Assembly: GCA_014189435.1 (NCBI GenBank)
Contig: CP050293.1
Coordinates: forward strand, 6,763,001 to 6,827,000
Source of the DNA: Mesorhizobium loti
Lineage (GTDB): Bacteria > Pseudomonadota > Alphaproteobacteria > Rhizobiales > Rhizobiaceae
Direction of reading: 5' to 3'
Length of the DNA stretch: 64,000 bases
This document shows, in pieces, positions 1 to 8,550 of this stretch (within the stretch, counting starts at the first letter, position 1; each line of letters begins with the position of its first letter). The position numbers and the translations under genes are program-made. The notes below the pieces were generated by a model, which worked only from the letters and a program-made list of their open reading frames with translations, was not told the DNA's origin and ran no database searches.

Positions 1-677
1 CCGAGGCCATCAAGGTCGGCACGGAAGGCACCTATGCGCCATTCACCTATCATGACACGTCCGGCGCACTGGTCGGCTTCGACGTCGAAATCGCCAAGGC
101 GATCGCCGACAAGCTCGGCGTCAAGGCCGAGTTCCTCGAAGGCAAGTGGGACGGGCTGATCGCCGGCCTCGATGCCAATCGCTATGACGCCGTCATCAAC
201 GAAGTCGGCATCACCGACGCCCGCAAGGCCAAGTACGACTTCTCCGATCCCTACATCGCCTCCAAGGCGGTGCTGATCGTGCGCGGCGACAACACCGACA
301 TCAAGAGCTTCGCCGATCTCAAGGGCAAGAAGTCGGCGCAGTCGCTGACCTCGAATTTCGGCAAGCTGGCCGAGACGAACGGCGCCGAGCTGGTCGGCAC
401 CGATGGCTTCGACCAGTCGATCCAGCTGCTTCTGACAGGCCGTGCCGACGCCACCATCAATGACAGCCTGTCATTCCTCGACTTCAAGAAGCACAAGCCC
501 GACGCCAATGTGAAGATCGCCGCGCAAGAAGAAAACGCCGACTATTCCGGCGTCATCGTGCGCAAGGGCGATCCGGAACTGGTTGCGGCGATCAACAAGG
601 CGCTGGCCGACATCAAGGCCGACGGCACCTATCAGAAGATCGCCGACACCTATTTCGGCCAGGACGTTTCGAAGTAA
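1..677 (+). CDS. Polar amino acid (possibly L-cystine) ABC transporter substrate-binding protein, 5' end missing
   Basis: Periplasmic solute-binding protein of the SBP_bac_3 family, which delivers an amino acid to the membrane permease encoded next. The reading frame enters at base 3 and runs about 224 codons to TAA. The signal peptide and true start lie outside the window. Visible family features are GTEGTYAPF near the start of the mature lobe, GFDVEIAKAIADKLG, KWDGLIAGLDANRYD and FSDPY. These closely resemble the cystine-binding FliY/TcyA type, so cystine is the best guess but is not proven. A strong hairpin follows the stop before the permease gene, as is common when the binding protein must be made in excess. 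Confidence 0.9.
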   Translation, partial: EAIKVGTEGTYAPFTYHDTSGALVGFDVEIAKAIADKLGVKAEFLEGKWDGLIAGLDANRYDAVINEVGITDARKAKYDFSDPYIASKAVLIVRGDNTDIKSFADLKGKKSAQSLTSNFGKLAETNGAELVGTDGFDQSIQLLLTGRADATINDSLSFLDFKKHKPDANVKIAAQEENADYSGVIVRKGDPELVAAINKALADIKADGTYQKIADTYFGQDVSK

Positions 678-718
678 TCTTGCGAGGTGGGGCCGGTCTC
701 CGGCCCATGAGAGATATC

Positions 719-753
719 AAGCGGCGAGCCGTCTTTGACGGCCCGCCGCTTTT
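719..753 (+). terminator. GC-rich hairpin with T-tail between binding-protein and permease genes
   Basis: The sequence reads AAGCGGCG, a bulged base, GCCGTC, loop TTT, GACGGC, a bulged base, CGCCGCTT, then a short T-run. This is the shape of an intrinsic terminator, but it sits inside an apparent operon. It probably acts as an attenuator, or as a 3' stabiliser of the binding-protein transcript. A smaller perfect hairpin (GGCCGG-TCT-CCGGCC) lies just upstream at 691-705. Confidence 0.65.
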
Positions 754-810
754 GTCGTGATATGGCTGGCGCTTCGCGCCTCGACAATGCGACCATCTGG
801 AGGGTCTTAC

Positions 811-1491
811 GTGCCGCACTGGCTGCAATTGATGCTGGAGTCGCTGCCTTCGCTCCTGTGGGCGGCGCTGATCTTCACCGTGCCGCTGACGCTGCTGTCC
901 TTCGCCCTTGGCTTGACGGTTGGCCTCGGCGCAGCGCTTGCCCGGCTGTTCGGGCCGAAGCCGCTGGTCGCGTTTGTGCGCTTCTATGTCTGGATCTTCC
1001 GCGGCACGCCACTTTTGGTGCAGCTGTTCCTGATCTTCTATGGCCTGCCGTCGGTCGGCATCCTGCTTGACGCCTTCACGGCGGCGTTGATCGGCTTCAC
1101 GCTCAACATCGGCGCCTACACATCGGAAATCATCCGCGCGGCGATAGGCTCGGTGCCGAAAGGCCAGTGGGAAGCCGCCTATTCGATCGGCATGACCTGG
1201 AGCCAGGCGATGCGGCGCACCATCCTGCCGCAGGCCGGGCGGGTCGCGGTGCCGCCGCTCTCCAACACCTTCATCTCGCTGGTCAAAGACACGTCGCTGG
1301 CCGCTGCCATCACCGTGCCGGAGATGTTCCAGGCAGCGCAGCGCATCGTTGCCACCACCTATGAACCGCTGATCCTTTATGTCGAGGCAGCGATCCTCTA
1401 TCTGGCGCTGAGTTCGGTGCTGTCGGCGTTGCAGACGCGGCTGGAAACACGGCTCAACCGCTATGGCGGCTTCCTGGAGGCGCGCTCATGA
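811..1491 (+). CDS. Amino acid ABC transporter permease (His/Glu/Gln/Arg family; cystine-type)
   Basis: Inner-membrane channel subunit of the transporter. I chose the GTG at 811 because TGGAGGG lies about six bases upstream; an in-frame ATG at 757 has no such site and would add an unlikely leader. The protein starts with PHWLQLMLESLPSLLWAAL, has several hydrophobic segments and carries the permease EAA loop (GQWEAAYSIGMTWSQAMRR, about residues 125-145) that contacts the ATPase. It is similar to the YecS/TcyL cystine permeases. The stop overlaps the next start as ATGA, so translation is probably coupled to the ATPase gene. Confidence 0.9.
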   Translation: MPHWLQLMLESLPSLLWAALIFTVPLTLLSFALGLTVGLGAALARLFGPKPLVAFVRFYVWIFRGTPLLVQLFLIFYGLPSVGILLDAFTAALIGFTLNIGAYTSEIIRAAIGSVPKGQWEAAYSIGMTWSQAMRRTILPQAGRVAVPPLSNTFISLVKDTSLAAAITVPEMFQAAQRIVATTYEPLILYVEAAILYLALSSVLSALQTRLETRLNRYGGFLEARS

Positions 1492-2255
1492 TCGGCCTCA
1501 GCAACATCGAAAAGCGCTTCGGCGACAATCTCGTGCTGAAGGGCGTGACGGTCACCATTGCCGAAGGCAGCGTCACGGCGCTGGTCGGCCCGTCGGGCGG
1601 CGGGAAAAGCACCCTTCTGCGCTGCATCAACCTCCTGGAGATCCCGACCTCGGGCACGGTGCGGATCGGCGACGAGACGCTCGAATTCCACCCTGGCGGC
1701 AGGGTTCCGGCCAGGGATATCCAGCGCCTGCGGCTGCAGACCGGCATGGTGTTCCAGAACTTCCAGCTGTTTCCGCATCGCACCGCGATCGAGAATGTCA
1801 TGGAAGGGCTGGTGACGGTGCTGAAATGGCCGCCTGAGAGGGCACGCGAGCGGGCGCAGGCCCTGCTGGAGAAGGTCGGCATGGCGCACAAGGCCGACGC
1901 CTGGCCGGCGACGCTGTCGGGCGGCCAGCAGCAGCGTGTGGCGATCGCCCGCGCCCTGGCGCCGTCGCCGAAAGTGCTGCTCTGCGACGAACCGACCTCG
2001 GCCCTCGACCCGGAACTGGCGCAAGAGGTGGTCGATGTGCTCGGCAAGCTCGCCAGCGAAGGCACGACCATGGTGATGGCGACGCATGATCTGCGACTCG
2101 CCTCCAAGATCGCGCAGGAAGTGGTGTTCCTGGATGCCGGCGTCATCGTCGAGAAGGGGCCGGCCGCGGTGCTGTTCAACAACCCTGAGCAGCAGCGGAC
2201 GAAGCGCTTCATTGCGACGCTGAAGCAGGAGGCGATGAAGGAAGGTGGCGGCTGA
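1488..2255 (+). CDS. Amino acid ABC transporter ATP-binding protein
   Basis: Cytoplasmic ATPase that powers the transporter, 255 residues, a normal length for this family. Walker A is GPSGGGKST (about residues 34-42), the Q-loop region is VFQNFQLFPH, the ABC signature is LSGGQQQRVAIARAL and Walker B is VLLCDEPTSALDPE. A switch histidine lies in MATHDLRLA. It overlaps the permease gene by four bases and is the last gene of the operon. A palindromic repeat and a bidirectional terminator follow. Confidence 0.95.
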   Translation: MIGLSNIEKRFGDNLVLKGVTVTIAEGSVTALVGPSGGGKSTLLRCINLLEIPTSGTVRIGDETLEFHPGGRVPARDIQRLRLQTGMVFQNFQLFPHRTAIENVMEGLVTVLKWPPERARERAQALLEKVGMAHKADAWPATLSGGQQQRVAIARALAPSPKVLLCDEPTSALDPELAQEVVDVLGKLASEGTTMVMATHDLRLASKIAQEVVFLDAGVIVEKGPAAVLFNNPEQQRTKRFIATLKQEAMKEGGG

Positions 2256-2261
2256 GCCCTT

Positions 2262-2404
2262 TACCTCCCCCTTGTGGGGAGGTCGGACCGAAGGTCCGGG
2301 CGGGGGTCGGCGCCGCCCCCACCCCGCTGCTTCGCAGCGACTTGCCAGGGCGAGCCACGGGTCTCGCCCGTCCTTCGGACCCCCACAAAAGGGGGAGGGT
2401 AAAA
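2262..2404. repeat. Palindromic intergenic repeat, about 143 bp (rhizobial type)
   Basis: Two imperfectly complementary arms begin TTACCTCCCCCTT and end AAGGGGGAGGGTAA, and each contains a GGTCCG/CGGACC-type segment. The middle holds smaller GC-rich hairpins. A related element occurs inside the helicase gene at 4892-5035, so this is a dispersed family. It lies downstream of the ABC operon, next to a terminator. Confidence 0.75.
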
Positions 2405-2406
2405 GC

Positions 2407-2434
2407 AAAAAACCCGGCGCGAGGCCGGGTTTTT
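2407..2434. terminator. Bidirectional terminator between ABC operon and carD
   Basis: A-run, CCCGGC stem, GCGAG loop, GCCGGG stem, T-run. The A/T tracts on both sides allow use on either strand, which suits the convergent ABC ATPase gene and carD gene. Confidence 0.85.
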
Positions 2435-2457
2435 CATGAATTCAAAGGCGAAAAAGC

Positions 2458-3039
2458 TCAGGCAGCTTCTTCCTGCTCGGCTTCCTCATTGTCGGCCTTG
2501 GCGCCACGCTTAGGGCCCTTGTTGAGGTTGACCTCGATCAGGCGCACGGCTTCGGTTTCCGACATGCGGTTGACGGCCGCGATCTCGCGGGCCATGCGGT
2601 CGAGCGCCGCCTCATAGAGCTGACGCTCGGAATAGGACTGCTCCGGCTGGTTGTCGGCGCGGTAGAGGTCGCGCACGACTTCCGAGATCGAGATCAGGTC
2701 GCCCGAATTGATCTTCGCATCATATTCCTGGGCGCGGCGCGACCACATGGTGCGCTTGACGCGGGCGCGGCCCTGCACGACCTTCAGCGCGCGCTCGACA
2801 TAATCCTCTTCCGACAGCTTGCGCATGCCGATGGAGGTCGCCTTGGCGACCGGCACCTTCAGGCGCATCTTGTCCTTCGAGAAGTCGATCACGAACAGTT
2901 CCAGCTTGTGTCCAGCAACTTCCTGCTCGTCGATCGAGACGATCTGGCCGACGCCATGCGCCGGATAGACGATGTATTCGCCGGTCTTGAAACCGTGACG
3001 CGCAGCGGTGGACTTCTTCTGCGGGGTGATCGTTGCCAT
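2458..3039 (-). CDS. CarD family transcriptional regulator
   Basis: RNA-polymerase-binding regulator (CarD_CdnL_TRCF family), 193 residues. The N-terminal Tudor-like RNAP-interaction domain spans about residues 15-75 (GEYIVYPAHGVGQIVSIDEQ, then ELFVIDFSKDKMRLKVPV). A helical C-terminal DNA-binding domain follows, with the typical RRAQEYDAKINSGDL segment. The tail is acidic (EEAEQEEAA). CarD proteins bind the RNAP beta subunit and stabilise open promoter complexes, especially at ribosomal promoters. Its place beside fdxA and an S4-domain gene is a frequent arrangement in Rhizobiales. The ATG start gives the standard N terminus. Confidence 0.92.
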   Translation of the reverse strand: MATITPQKKSTAARHGFKTGEYIVYPAHGVGQIVSIDEQEVAGHKLELFVIDFSKDKMRLKVPVAKATSIGMRKLSEEDYVERALKVVQGRARVKRTMWSRRAQEYDAKINSGDLISISEVVRDLYRADNQPEQSYSERQLYEAALDRMAREIAAVNRMSETEAVRLIEVNLNKGPKRGAKADNEEAEQEEAA

Positions 3040-3406
3040 TACGCCCTGAACTCCTTGTTGTGGTACCGGCGTCCTGCCGGCCCGAACTCGCGCGATCGGG
3101 GAAACCGATCGTTAGCCGCACAACAGATGAACCCATCGGAAAAGCCGGACCGGCAAACGCAATATTGCGGCCGCCTGGCCCAGATCGCTCTGGTCCGGAA
3201 TGGGATTTTCACCTTTCAGTGATTTTGGGCGTCTGCGCCATCAATCGACGTTGTGTCACCGGCATGTTTCGCTGATGTAACACAAAAAGTCGGAAGAATC
3301 AAGGTTTTGCTGCATACGCGAAGGCCACAACCCGGCGCCGGCTGTCAAGCCGGTTAATGTGACGTGCCTCTTACCTTGCGTAATACCGGCCTTTGCGGCG
3401 GTGTTG
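3040..3406. other. Intergenic region upstream of carD, no gene seen
   Basis: This 367-base gap holds the carD promoter region and the downstream side of fdxA. I see no conserved protein on either strand. A TTGACA lies on the minus strand near 3345, inside a CCGGC/GCCGG hairpin, but no convincing -10 box follows at 17 bases, so I make no promoter call. Confidence 0.5.
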
Positions 3407-3745
3407 TCAATCGCCTTCGCCGGGCTCGGCGGAGAAGTATTTCTCGAACTTGCCGGCCTCGCCGTCGAAGGATTTGGCGTCTGCCGGCGGTTCCTTCTTG
3501 GCGGTGATGTTGGGCCATTTGTCGGCGTATTCGGTGTTGACCTGCAGCCATTTGTCGAGGCCAGGCTCGGTGTCGGGCTTGATCGCGTCGGCCGGGCATT
3601 CCGGCTCGCAAACGCCGCAGTCGATGCACTCGTCGGGATGGATGACGAGCATGTTCTCGCCTTCGTAGAAACAGTCGACCGGACAGACCTCGATGCAGTC
3701 CATATATTTGCATTTGATGCAATTGTCGGTCACGACATAGGTCAT
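3407..3745 (-). CDS. fdxA: 7Fe ferredoxin FdxA
   Basis: Small soluble electron carrier of 112 residues with one [3Fe-4S] and one [4Fe-4S] cluster. Cluster cysteines are visible at residues 9, 12, 17, 21 and 25 and in the classical CxxCxxCxxxCP array at 40, 43, 46 and 50. The C-terminal extension ([15 protein letters not shown] and beyond) is typical of alphaproteobacterial and Azotobacter-type FdxA. It lies between carD and the S4-domain gene, all on the minus strand. The physiological partner cannot be told from this window. Confidence 0.95.
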   Translation of the reverse strand: MTYVVTDNCIKCKYMDCIEVCPVDCFYEGENMLVIHPDECIDCGVCEPECPADAIKPDTEPGLDKWLQVNTEYADKWPNITAKKEPPADAKSFDGEAGKFEKYFSAEPGEGD

Positions 3746-3980
3746 CGGTCGGCTCCGGGACGTCCCATTTTTGTTGGGCTTTTTCCGTCAGGTAACGCCT
3801 TTATCGGCCGCTTGCAAGGGTGGCCATTGCGGGAGGTGCCGGTGTTTCCGGAATGGAATTCCAGACAGCAGGCCTGGCGGAAGTCAGCCATGTCCCGCAC
3901 AGCGTCTTGTTTGCCGGGTTCAGTGTTTGCCCCAGGCGTGCCGTTGCCCCAAATCGCTGCGCATTTTGGGACGACATGCG

Positions 3981-4367
3981 TCAGTCTTCGCCAAGCAAAC
4001 GGTCGGTCTGGCGACGTTCCCTCTTGGTCGGGCGGCCGCTGCCGGCCTCGCGCAGCCCCGGAATTGCATCCGGAGGGGCCTCGCCCTTCGGTGCCGGCGG
4101 GGGCGACATATCCTCGTAGAGCGTGCGGGCCTCCTCGGCCGGGCCGCGTCGCGCACCGGCGCCGAGCACCTTCCAGATGAAGATGCGCCGCTCTAGCGTG
4201 ATGGTCAGCACGTCGCCTGGCTTGACCTGATCGGAGGCCTGCGCTGCTTTGTCGCGATTGATGCGAACCCTGCCGGCGACGACCAGCTTTGCCGCCAGCG
4301 AGCGCGATTTCACGGCGCGAGAGAAGAACAGCCATTTGTCGATACGCTGGCGGCCTTCAGCAACCAT
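3981..4367 (-). CDS. S4-domain RNA-binding protein, HslR (heat shock protein 15) family
   Basis: RNA-binding protein of 128 residues. The S4 domain covers about residues 8-70 (RIDKWLFFSRAVKSRSLAAK, AGRVRINRDKAAQASDQVKPGD). A charged C-terminal tail follows. HslR-like proteins recognise stalled 50S subunits that still carry nascent chain-tRNA. It lies 17 bases downstream of the helicase stop and on the same strand, so the two are probably cotranscribed, giving an RNA-related pair. Confidence 0.88.
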   Translation of the reverse strand: MVAEGRQRIDKWLFFSRAVKSRSLAAKLVVAGRVRINRDKAAQASDQVKPGDVLTITLERRIFIWKVLGAGARRGPAEEARTLYEDMSPPPAPKGEAPPDAIPGLREAGSGRPTKRERRQTDRLLGED

Positions 4368-4383
4368 CGAAGCGAGCCGGGTT

Positions 4384-7300
4384 CTACTTCTTCAGCTGGT
4401 CGCGCAATGCGGCGAGCTTGGCGAAGGGCGAGTCCGGGTCGAAGCGCACCGGGCGCTCCTCGCGCGGCTTCGGCTGGAAGGCAGGCTTGCCGCCCCCTGG
4501 GCCTCGATCGGGACCACCCTTGCCATCGGGCCTGCCGCCCTTCCAGTCGGGACGGCCTTCGCGGCGGTCGGGACGCTCGCCTTGCGGTCGGCCGTCGCGC
4601 CGCTGTTCGCCTTCGGCCTGCGGCTTGGGTTTGAACTTCGAGCGGTCGAAGCGCGGCTTGCCGGCTCCATCGCGCCGTCCTTCATGGGCCGGACGTTCTC
4701 CGGGTGCAGCTGCGGCCGGTGCGCCGGCGGCATCCGCGGGCGCATCGCTTCGGCCGCGCGCTTGTCCGTTGCGTGGGCGATTGTTCCTGCGGTTGTCGTC
4801 GCGGTTGCGCGGGCGCTGCTCGAAACGACCCTGACGCCACAACAGGATGGGTTTTGGCGCTTCGGCTTCCGCAGCTGGTTCGCCGGCTCCACCCTCCCCC
4901 TCGTGGGGAGGGTCGGCGCGCAGCGCCGGGGTGGGGGCAGCGCCGGCGTCGTCGGTTGTAACTGCATCGTCGGCGCCATCATCCCCACCCGCGTCGCTTC
5001 GCGCCGCGACCTCCCCCATCGAGGGGGAGGTGAGGGCGTCGGCGCTTTCGGTGACAGTGACGTCAGCGATGGCTTCCGCAACGAGCGGAACCTCTTCCGT
5101 GGCCCCGGCCGGTGCTTCGGCTTGCTCTTCCACGACAGGCTCCGCTGCCGCTTCCGCGGTGGCTTCGACCGGAGCTTCGACGGAGGCTTCGACAGCTGAC
5201 TCCGGCTCCGACCCTTCGACGGCTGCCTCTGCCGCGGCATCGGCTGCCGCGGCTTCGGCCGCTTTGGCCTGCTCGGCCTTTGCAGCCTCTTCCGCCGCCA
5301 GCTTCGCCGCCGCTGCTTCGCGCGCGGCATTGTCCTGCGCTTCGAGCCGCGCCTTGACCTCGATGGCCGGCTTCGGCTCGGCACGGTAGCCAAGACCTTT
5401 CAGGATTTCTTCCATGTCGTCGGCGGTGGCGCCGAGGATCGACATCATCGGCGGCGTCACCATGAAGGACTGGCCGTCATAGGCGCCGTCAGGGCGCTGG
5501 CCGAGGCCGGGCTTCCAGTTGGTCGCCGGACGGATCAGATCGGCCAGCCGTTCCAGGATGTCGATACGCACGGCGCGGCGGCCGAGATTGCGGTAGCCGG
5601 CGAGCTTGTAGAAGGTCTTGTCGAAGGCAGGATCGATGACCACAGAGGTGCGGCCAGAGGCGAGCGCATGGACCACGTCGCCAAAACCTGGCTTGTCCTT
5701 GCCGTCATTCTTCAGCGCCCACAGCAGCGTCACCAGTCCGGCAGGCGCCGGCTTGATCAGAGCCGGCACGAAGACATGGTAGGCGCCAAAGCGCACGCCA
5801 AGCCGGCGAAGAGCGGCGCGGCCTTCCTGGTCGAGCGACTTCATCTCCTCGGCGATGTCGCGGCGGTTGATGAGACCGAAATTCTCGACCAGCTGGAAGG
5901 CGATGCCACGTCCGATGCCGGAAATCTGATCGGCGTTCTTCAGGTCGACCAGCGGCTTCAACAGCGACTCGATCTGGAAATTGACGAAACGCTCGGCACG
6001 CGCGGCGACCTTGTCGCGCGCCGGGCCGGTCAGTTGTTCGTCGGCCAGCAGCACCAGGCGCGGCTTCAATGCGTCTTCGCCCGAGACCAGCGTCCCGATC
6101 GGCGCGCCGATCCAGCGCAGCGTGCCGTCCGAGCCAAGCGCGATGTCGCCATTGGCCGAGGCGCCGAAGCGTTCGGCGCGCGCCTCGAACTCGGCGGCCA
6201 GCGCCTTCTGGGCCGCGGTGCGCACCGCCTTGGCGTCTTCACCGCCGGCGGTCTGGTCAGCGGTGAAGCGGAACCCTTGCAACTCGCCGACATGGTGGCC
6301 TTCGACAAGGACGGTTCCGGTAGGACTAATTTCGGCTTCAGGCATGGTATTTTCTCTAAGGCGCCGCATGAGGACGGAAGTCCTGCGGTCTACGAAGCGT
6401 TTCGTCAACCGCTCATGCAGCGCATCCGACAATCTGTCTTCGATTTCGCGCGTCTTTTCCTGCCAGTGTGCCTGATCGGCCAGCCAGCCGGGCCGGTTCG
6501 ACACGAATGTCCAGGTGCGGATCTGGGCAATGCGATGCGACAGCGTGTCGATATCGCCCTCTGTGGTGTCGGCGCGGCGCACCTGCTCGGCCATGTAATT
6601 CTCGTCGACATGGCCGTGGCGTGCGAGGTCCGTGTAGATCGAGGCAATGAGGTCGGCATGCTGGGCCGGCGCGATCTTGCGGTAGTCGGGCAGCGCGCAG
6701 GCTTCCCACAGCAGCGCCACCCGTTTGGCGTTGGTGGCGAGTGCGCGGATGTCCTCGTCGCGCGACAGATGCTCAAGCGCCTGCGCGTCGACGGCAGGCA
6801 ATGCCCGCGTCAGCCCCTCGACCGGTGCGTTGGTTTCGATCGAGCGCTTCAGCGCGTCGAGGCTGGCAAAGTCGAAATGCGCGGTGCGCCACTGCAGCAC
6901 CTTCACCGGATCGAAATCATGGCCTTCGATCCTCTTGATCAGCTCTTCGTCCAGCGGGTCGACCTGGCCGGTGACGCCAAAGGTGCCGTCGCGCAGATGC
7001 CGGCCGGCGCGGCCGGCGATCTGGCCAAGCTCGGCCGCGGTCAGGTTGCGATACTGGAAGCCATCGAACTTGCGGTTCTGGGCGAAGGCGACGTGGTCGA
7101 GATCGAGGTTGAGACCCATGCCGATGGCGTCGGTGGCGATGAGATAGTCGACATCGCCGGACTGGAACAATGCCACCTGGGCGTTGCGGGTGCGCGGCGA
7201 GAGCGCGCCAAGCACGACGGCGGCACCGCCCTGCTGGCGGCGGATCAGCTCGGCGATGGCGTAGACCTCGTCGGCCGAGAAGGCGACGATCGCCGTGCGC

Positions 7301-7824
7301 CGCGGCAGGCGTGTCAGCTTCTTCGAACCGGCGTAGGCAAGATGCGACAGCCTCGGCCGCGTCACCACCGAGACACCCCTCAGCAGGCGCTGGAGGATGC
7401 CGTGCATGGTGGCGGCACCGAGCAGCAGCGTTTCCTGGCGGCCGCGCAGATGCAGGATGCGGTCTGTGAAGATGTGGCCGCGCTCGAGGTCGCCGGCGAG
7501 CTGCACCTCGTCGATGGCGACGAAGGCGGCGTCGGTCTCGCGCGGCATGGCCTCGACGGTGCAGACCGAATATTTGGCGCCCGCCGGCTGGATCTTTTCC
7601 TCGCCGGTGATCAGCGCGACCTTGTGGGCGCCGACCTTTTCGCAGACGCGGGCGTAGACCTCACGCGCCAGCAGCCTGAGCGGCAGGCCGATGATGCCAC
7701 TCTCATGCGCCACCATGCGTTCGATGGCGAGATGGGTCTTGCCGGTGTTGGTCGGCCCCAGCACGGCGGTCACGTCGCGGCCCGACAGGATCAGCGGCTC
7801 GGTGTGTTTGGGCTGGATGTTCAT
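4384..7824 (-). CDS. SUV3-like DEAD/DEAH-box RNA helicase with long disordered C-terminal tail
   Basis: Superfamily 2 RNA helicase related to mitochondrial SUV3, about 1146 residues from the chosen ATG (MNIQPKHTEP). Walker A is GPTNTGKTH (about residues 23-31), the Walker B variant is AIDEVQLAGDLERG, and motifs V/VI are ATDAIGMGLNLDLD and QIAGRAGRH. The C-terminal third (about residues 840-1146) is low complexity: Ala/Glu-rich, then Arg/Gly-rich (RPRNGQARGR, DRGPGGGKP). This suggests non-specific RNA binding or degradosome contacts. A palindromic DNA repeat (4892-5035) is translated within this tail. An upstream in-frame ATG at 7896 would add 24 residues without obvious homology. Confidence 0.9.
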   Translation of the reverse strand: MNIQPKHTEPLILSGRDVTAVLGPTNTGKTHLAIERMVAHESGIIGLPLRLLAREVYARVCEKVGAHKVALITGEEKIQPAGAKYSVCTVEAMPRETDAAFVAIDEVQLAGDLERGHIFTDRILHLRGRQETLLLGAATMHGILQRLLRGVSVVTRPRLSHLAYAGSKKLTRLPRRTAIVAFSADEVYAIAELIRRQQGGAAVVLGALSPRTRNAQVALFQSGDVDYLIATDAIGMGLNLDLDHVAFAQNRKFDGFQYRNLTAAELGQIAGRAGRHLRDGTFGVTGQVDPLDEELIKRIEGHDFDPVKVLQWRTAHFDFASLDALKRSIETNAPVEGLTRALPAVDAQALEHLSRDEDIRALATNAKRVALLWEACALPDYRKIAPAQHADLIASIYTDLARHGHVDENYMAEQVRRADTTEGDIDTLSHRIAQIRTWTFVSNRPGWLADQAHWQEKTREIEDRLSDALHERLTKRFVDRRTSVLMRRLRENTMPEAEISPTGTVLVEGHHVGELQGFRFTADQTAGGEDAKAVRTAAQKALAAEFEARAERFGASANGDIALGSDGTLRWIGAPIGTLVSGEDALKPRLVLLADEQLTGPARDKVAARAERFVNFQIESLLKPLVDLKNADQISGIGRGIAFQLVENFGLINRRDIAEEMKSLDQEGRAALRRLGVRFGAYHVFVPALIKPAPAGLVTLLWALKNDGKDKPGFGDVVHALASGRTSVVIDPAFDKTFYKLAGYRNLGRRAVRIDILERLADLIRPATNWKPGLGQRPDGAYDGQSFMVTPPMMSILGATADDMEEILKGLGYRAEPKPAIEVKARLEAQDNAAREAAAAKLAAEEAAKAEQAKAAEAAAADAAAEAAVEGSEPESAVEASVEAPVEATAEAAAEPVVEEQAEAPAGATEEVPLVAEAIADVTVTESADALTSPSMGEVAARSDAGGDDGADDAVTTDDAGAAPTPALRADPPHEGEGGAGEPAAEAEAPKPILLWRQGRFEQRPRNRDDNRRNNRPRNGQARGRSDAPADAAGAPAAAAPGERPAHEGRRDGAGKPRFDRSKFKPKPQAEGEQRRDGRPQGERPDRREGRPDWKGGRPDGKGGPDRGPGGGKPAFQPKPREERPVRFDPDSPFAKLAALRDQLKK
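4892..5035. repeat. Palindromic repeat element carried in frame inside the helicase gene
   Basis: Arms ACCCTCCCCCTCGTGGGGAGG and ACCTCCCCCATCGAGGGGGAGG bound a GC-rich centre, like the intergenic element at 2262-2404. On the minus strand it is read through without a stop and encodes about 48 residues, including LTSPSMGEVAARSDAGG and ALRADPPHEGEG, at about residues 930-977 of the helicase. Confidence 0.75.
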
Positions 7825-8550
7825 TGACCTAGAATAAGGCTTCCGGGACCTGGAAATAAGGCTTTCTGGCCTCTGGTTGTCGGGAGCGTGCCTCAAGTGG
7901 CGCGTATGACAGCCGACACATAGGGATTTCGGGCGCGAAGCGAAAGCGGAATGTTCCGCCGACGGCCAGAAGGTGTTTTTGTCAAGCTCTCAACCGGCTG
8001 CGGATTAACGGATAGAACGAGTCTGGAACGAATCAGCGACGAATCGGTGACTCCTGCAGATTCAGCTTTTGTTCACGGCTACATGTGGATTTTGCGACTG
8101 GGAGTCGCACCACATGCTGAATCGCTGAACTGGCCCGTTTCATGCTAAGAGGGCGTTGCTGTTAATCTTTGCCGATAAACGATCACAATGGCTTTGCGTG
8201 CCTCGGCCAAGATTATGAAATTGTTGATCTTTCTTAATCGGCGTTAAGGAATTGGCAGGTGATTCCGGCCGTCGGCGTTAACGTTCCGCTCAAAGCCGGA
8301 ACGAATCGGCGACGAATCAGCGATGCCGGAATCTTCTTGGTTTGTTCACCCCAATATCTTGTGTTGTGAACAGCTTATCCACCGAGAATCCACAGGCTTG
8401 GGATCAGGTTTCGCACAGGGCGGCCGGCCGCTGTTAACCTCTGCGTGCCGGATTGGGTCAGCAGCCGGCGCCGGCACATCGAAGGGACCGTGCCAGCAAA
8501 ACGGACCGGTGTGCCGGCCCGTCGATCTCTTTGCCTACACCGCCGCGTCG
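7825..8550. other. Gene-free region with dense GANTC sites, direct repeats and DnaA-box-like sequences
   Basis: About 725 bases with no convincing gene. It contains twelve GANTC motifs between 8019 and 8390, two copies of a 23-base direct repeat (8025-8047 and 8298-8320, each holding two GAATC sites 11 bases apart) and the octamer TTGTTCAC twice (8069, 8342) with GTGAAC near 8366. DnaA-box-like TTATCCACC is at 8375, with weaker matches at 8386 and 8084 (reverse). Five TTAA sites include the pair TTAA-N6-TTAA at 8234-8247. It also carries the helicase promoter region. Confidence 0.6.

Noticed and set aside
3333..3350. carD promoter with TTGACA on the minus strand
   Set aside because: No acceptable -10 box at the proper distance; the hexamer lies in a GC-rich hairpin.
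5668..7827. A 719-codon open frame on the plus strand
   Set aside because: It is antisense to the helicase, has low-complexity His/Gln/Asp/Arg-rich composition typical of a shadow frame in GC-rich DNA, and shows no family motif, while the minus strand has clear helicase motifs.
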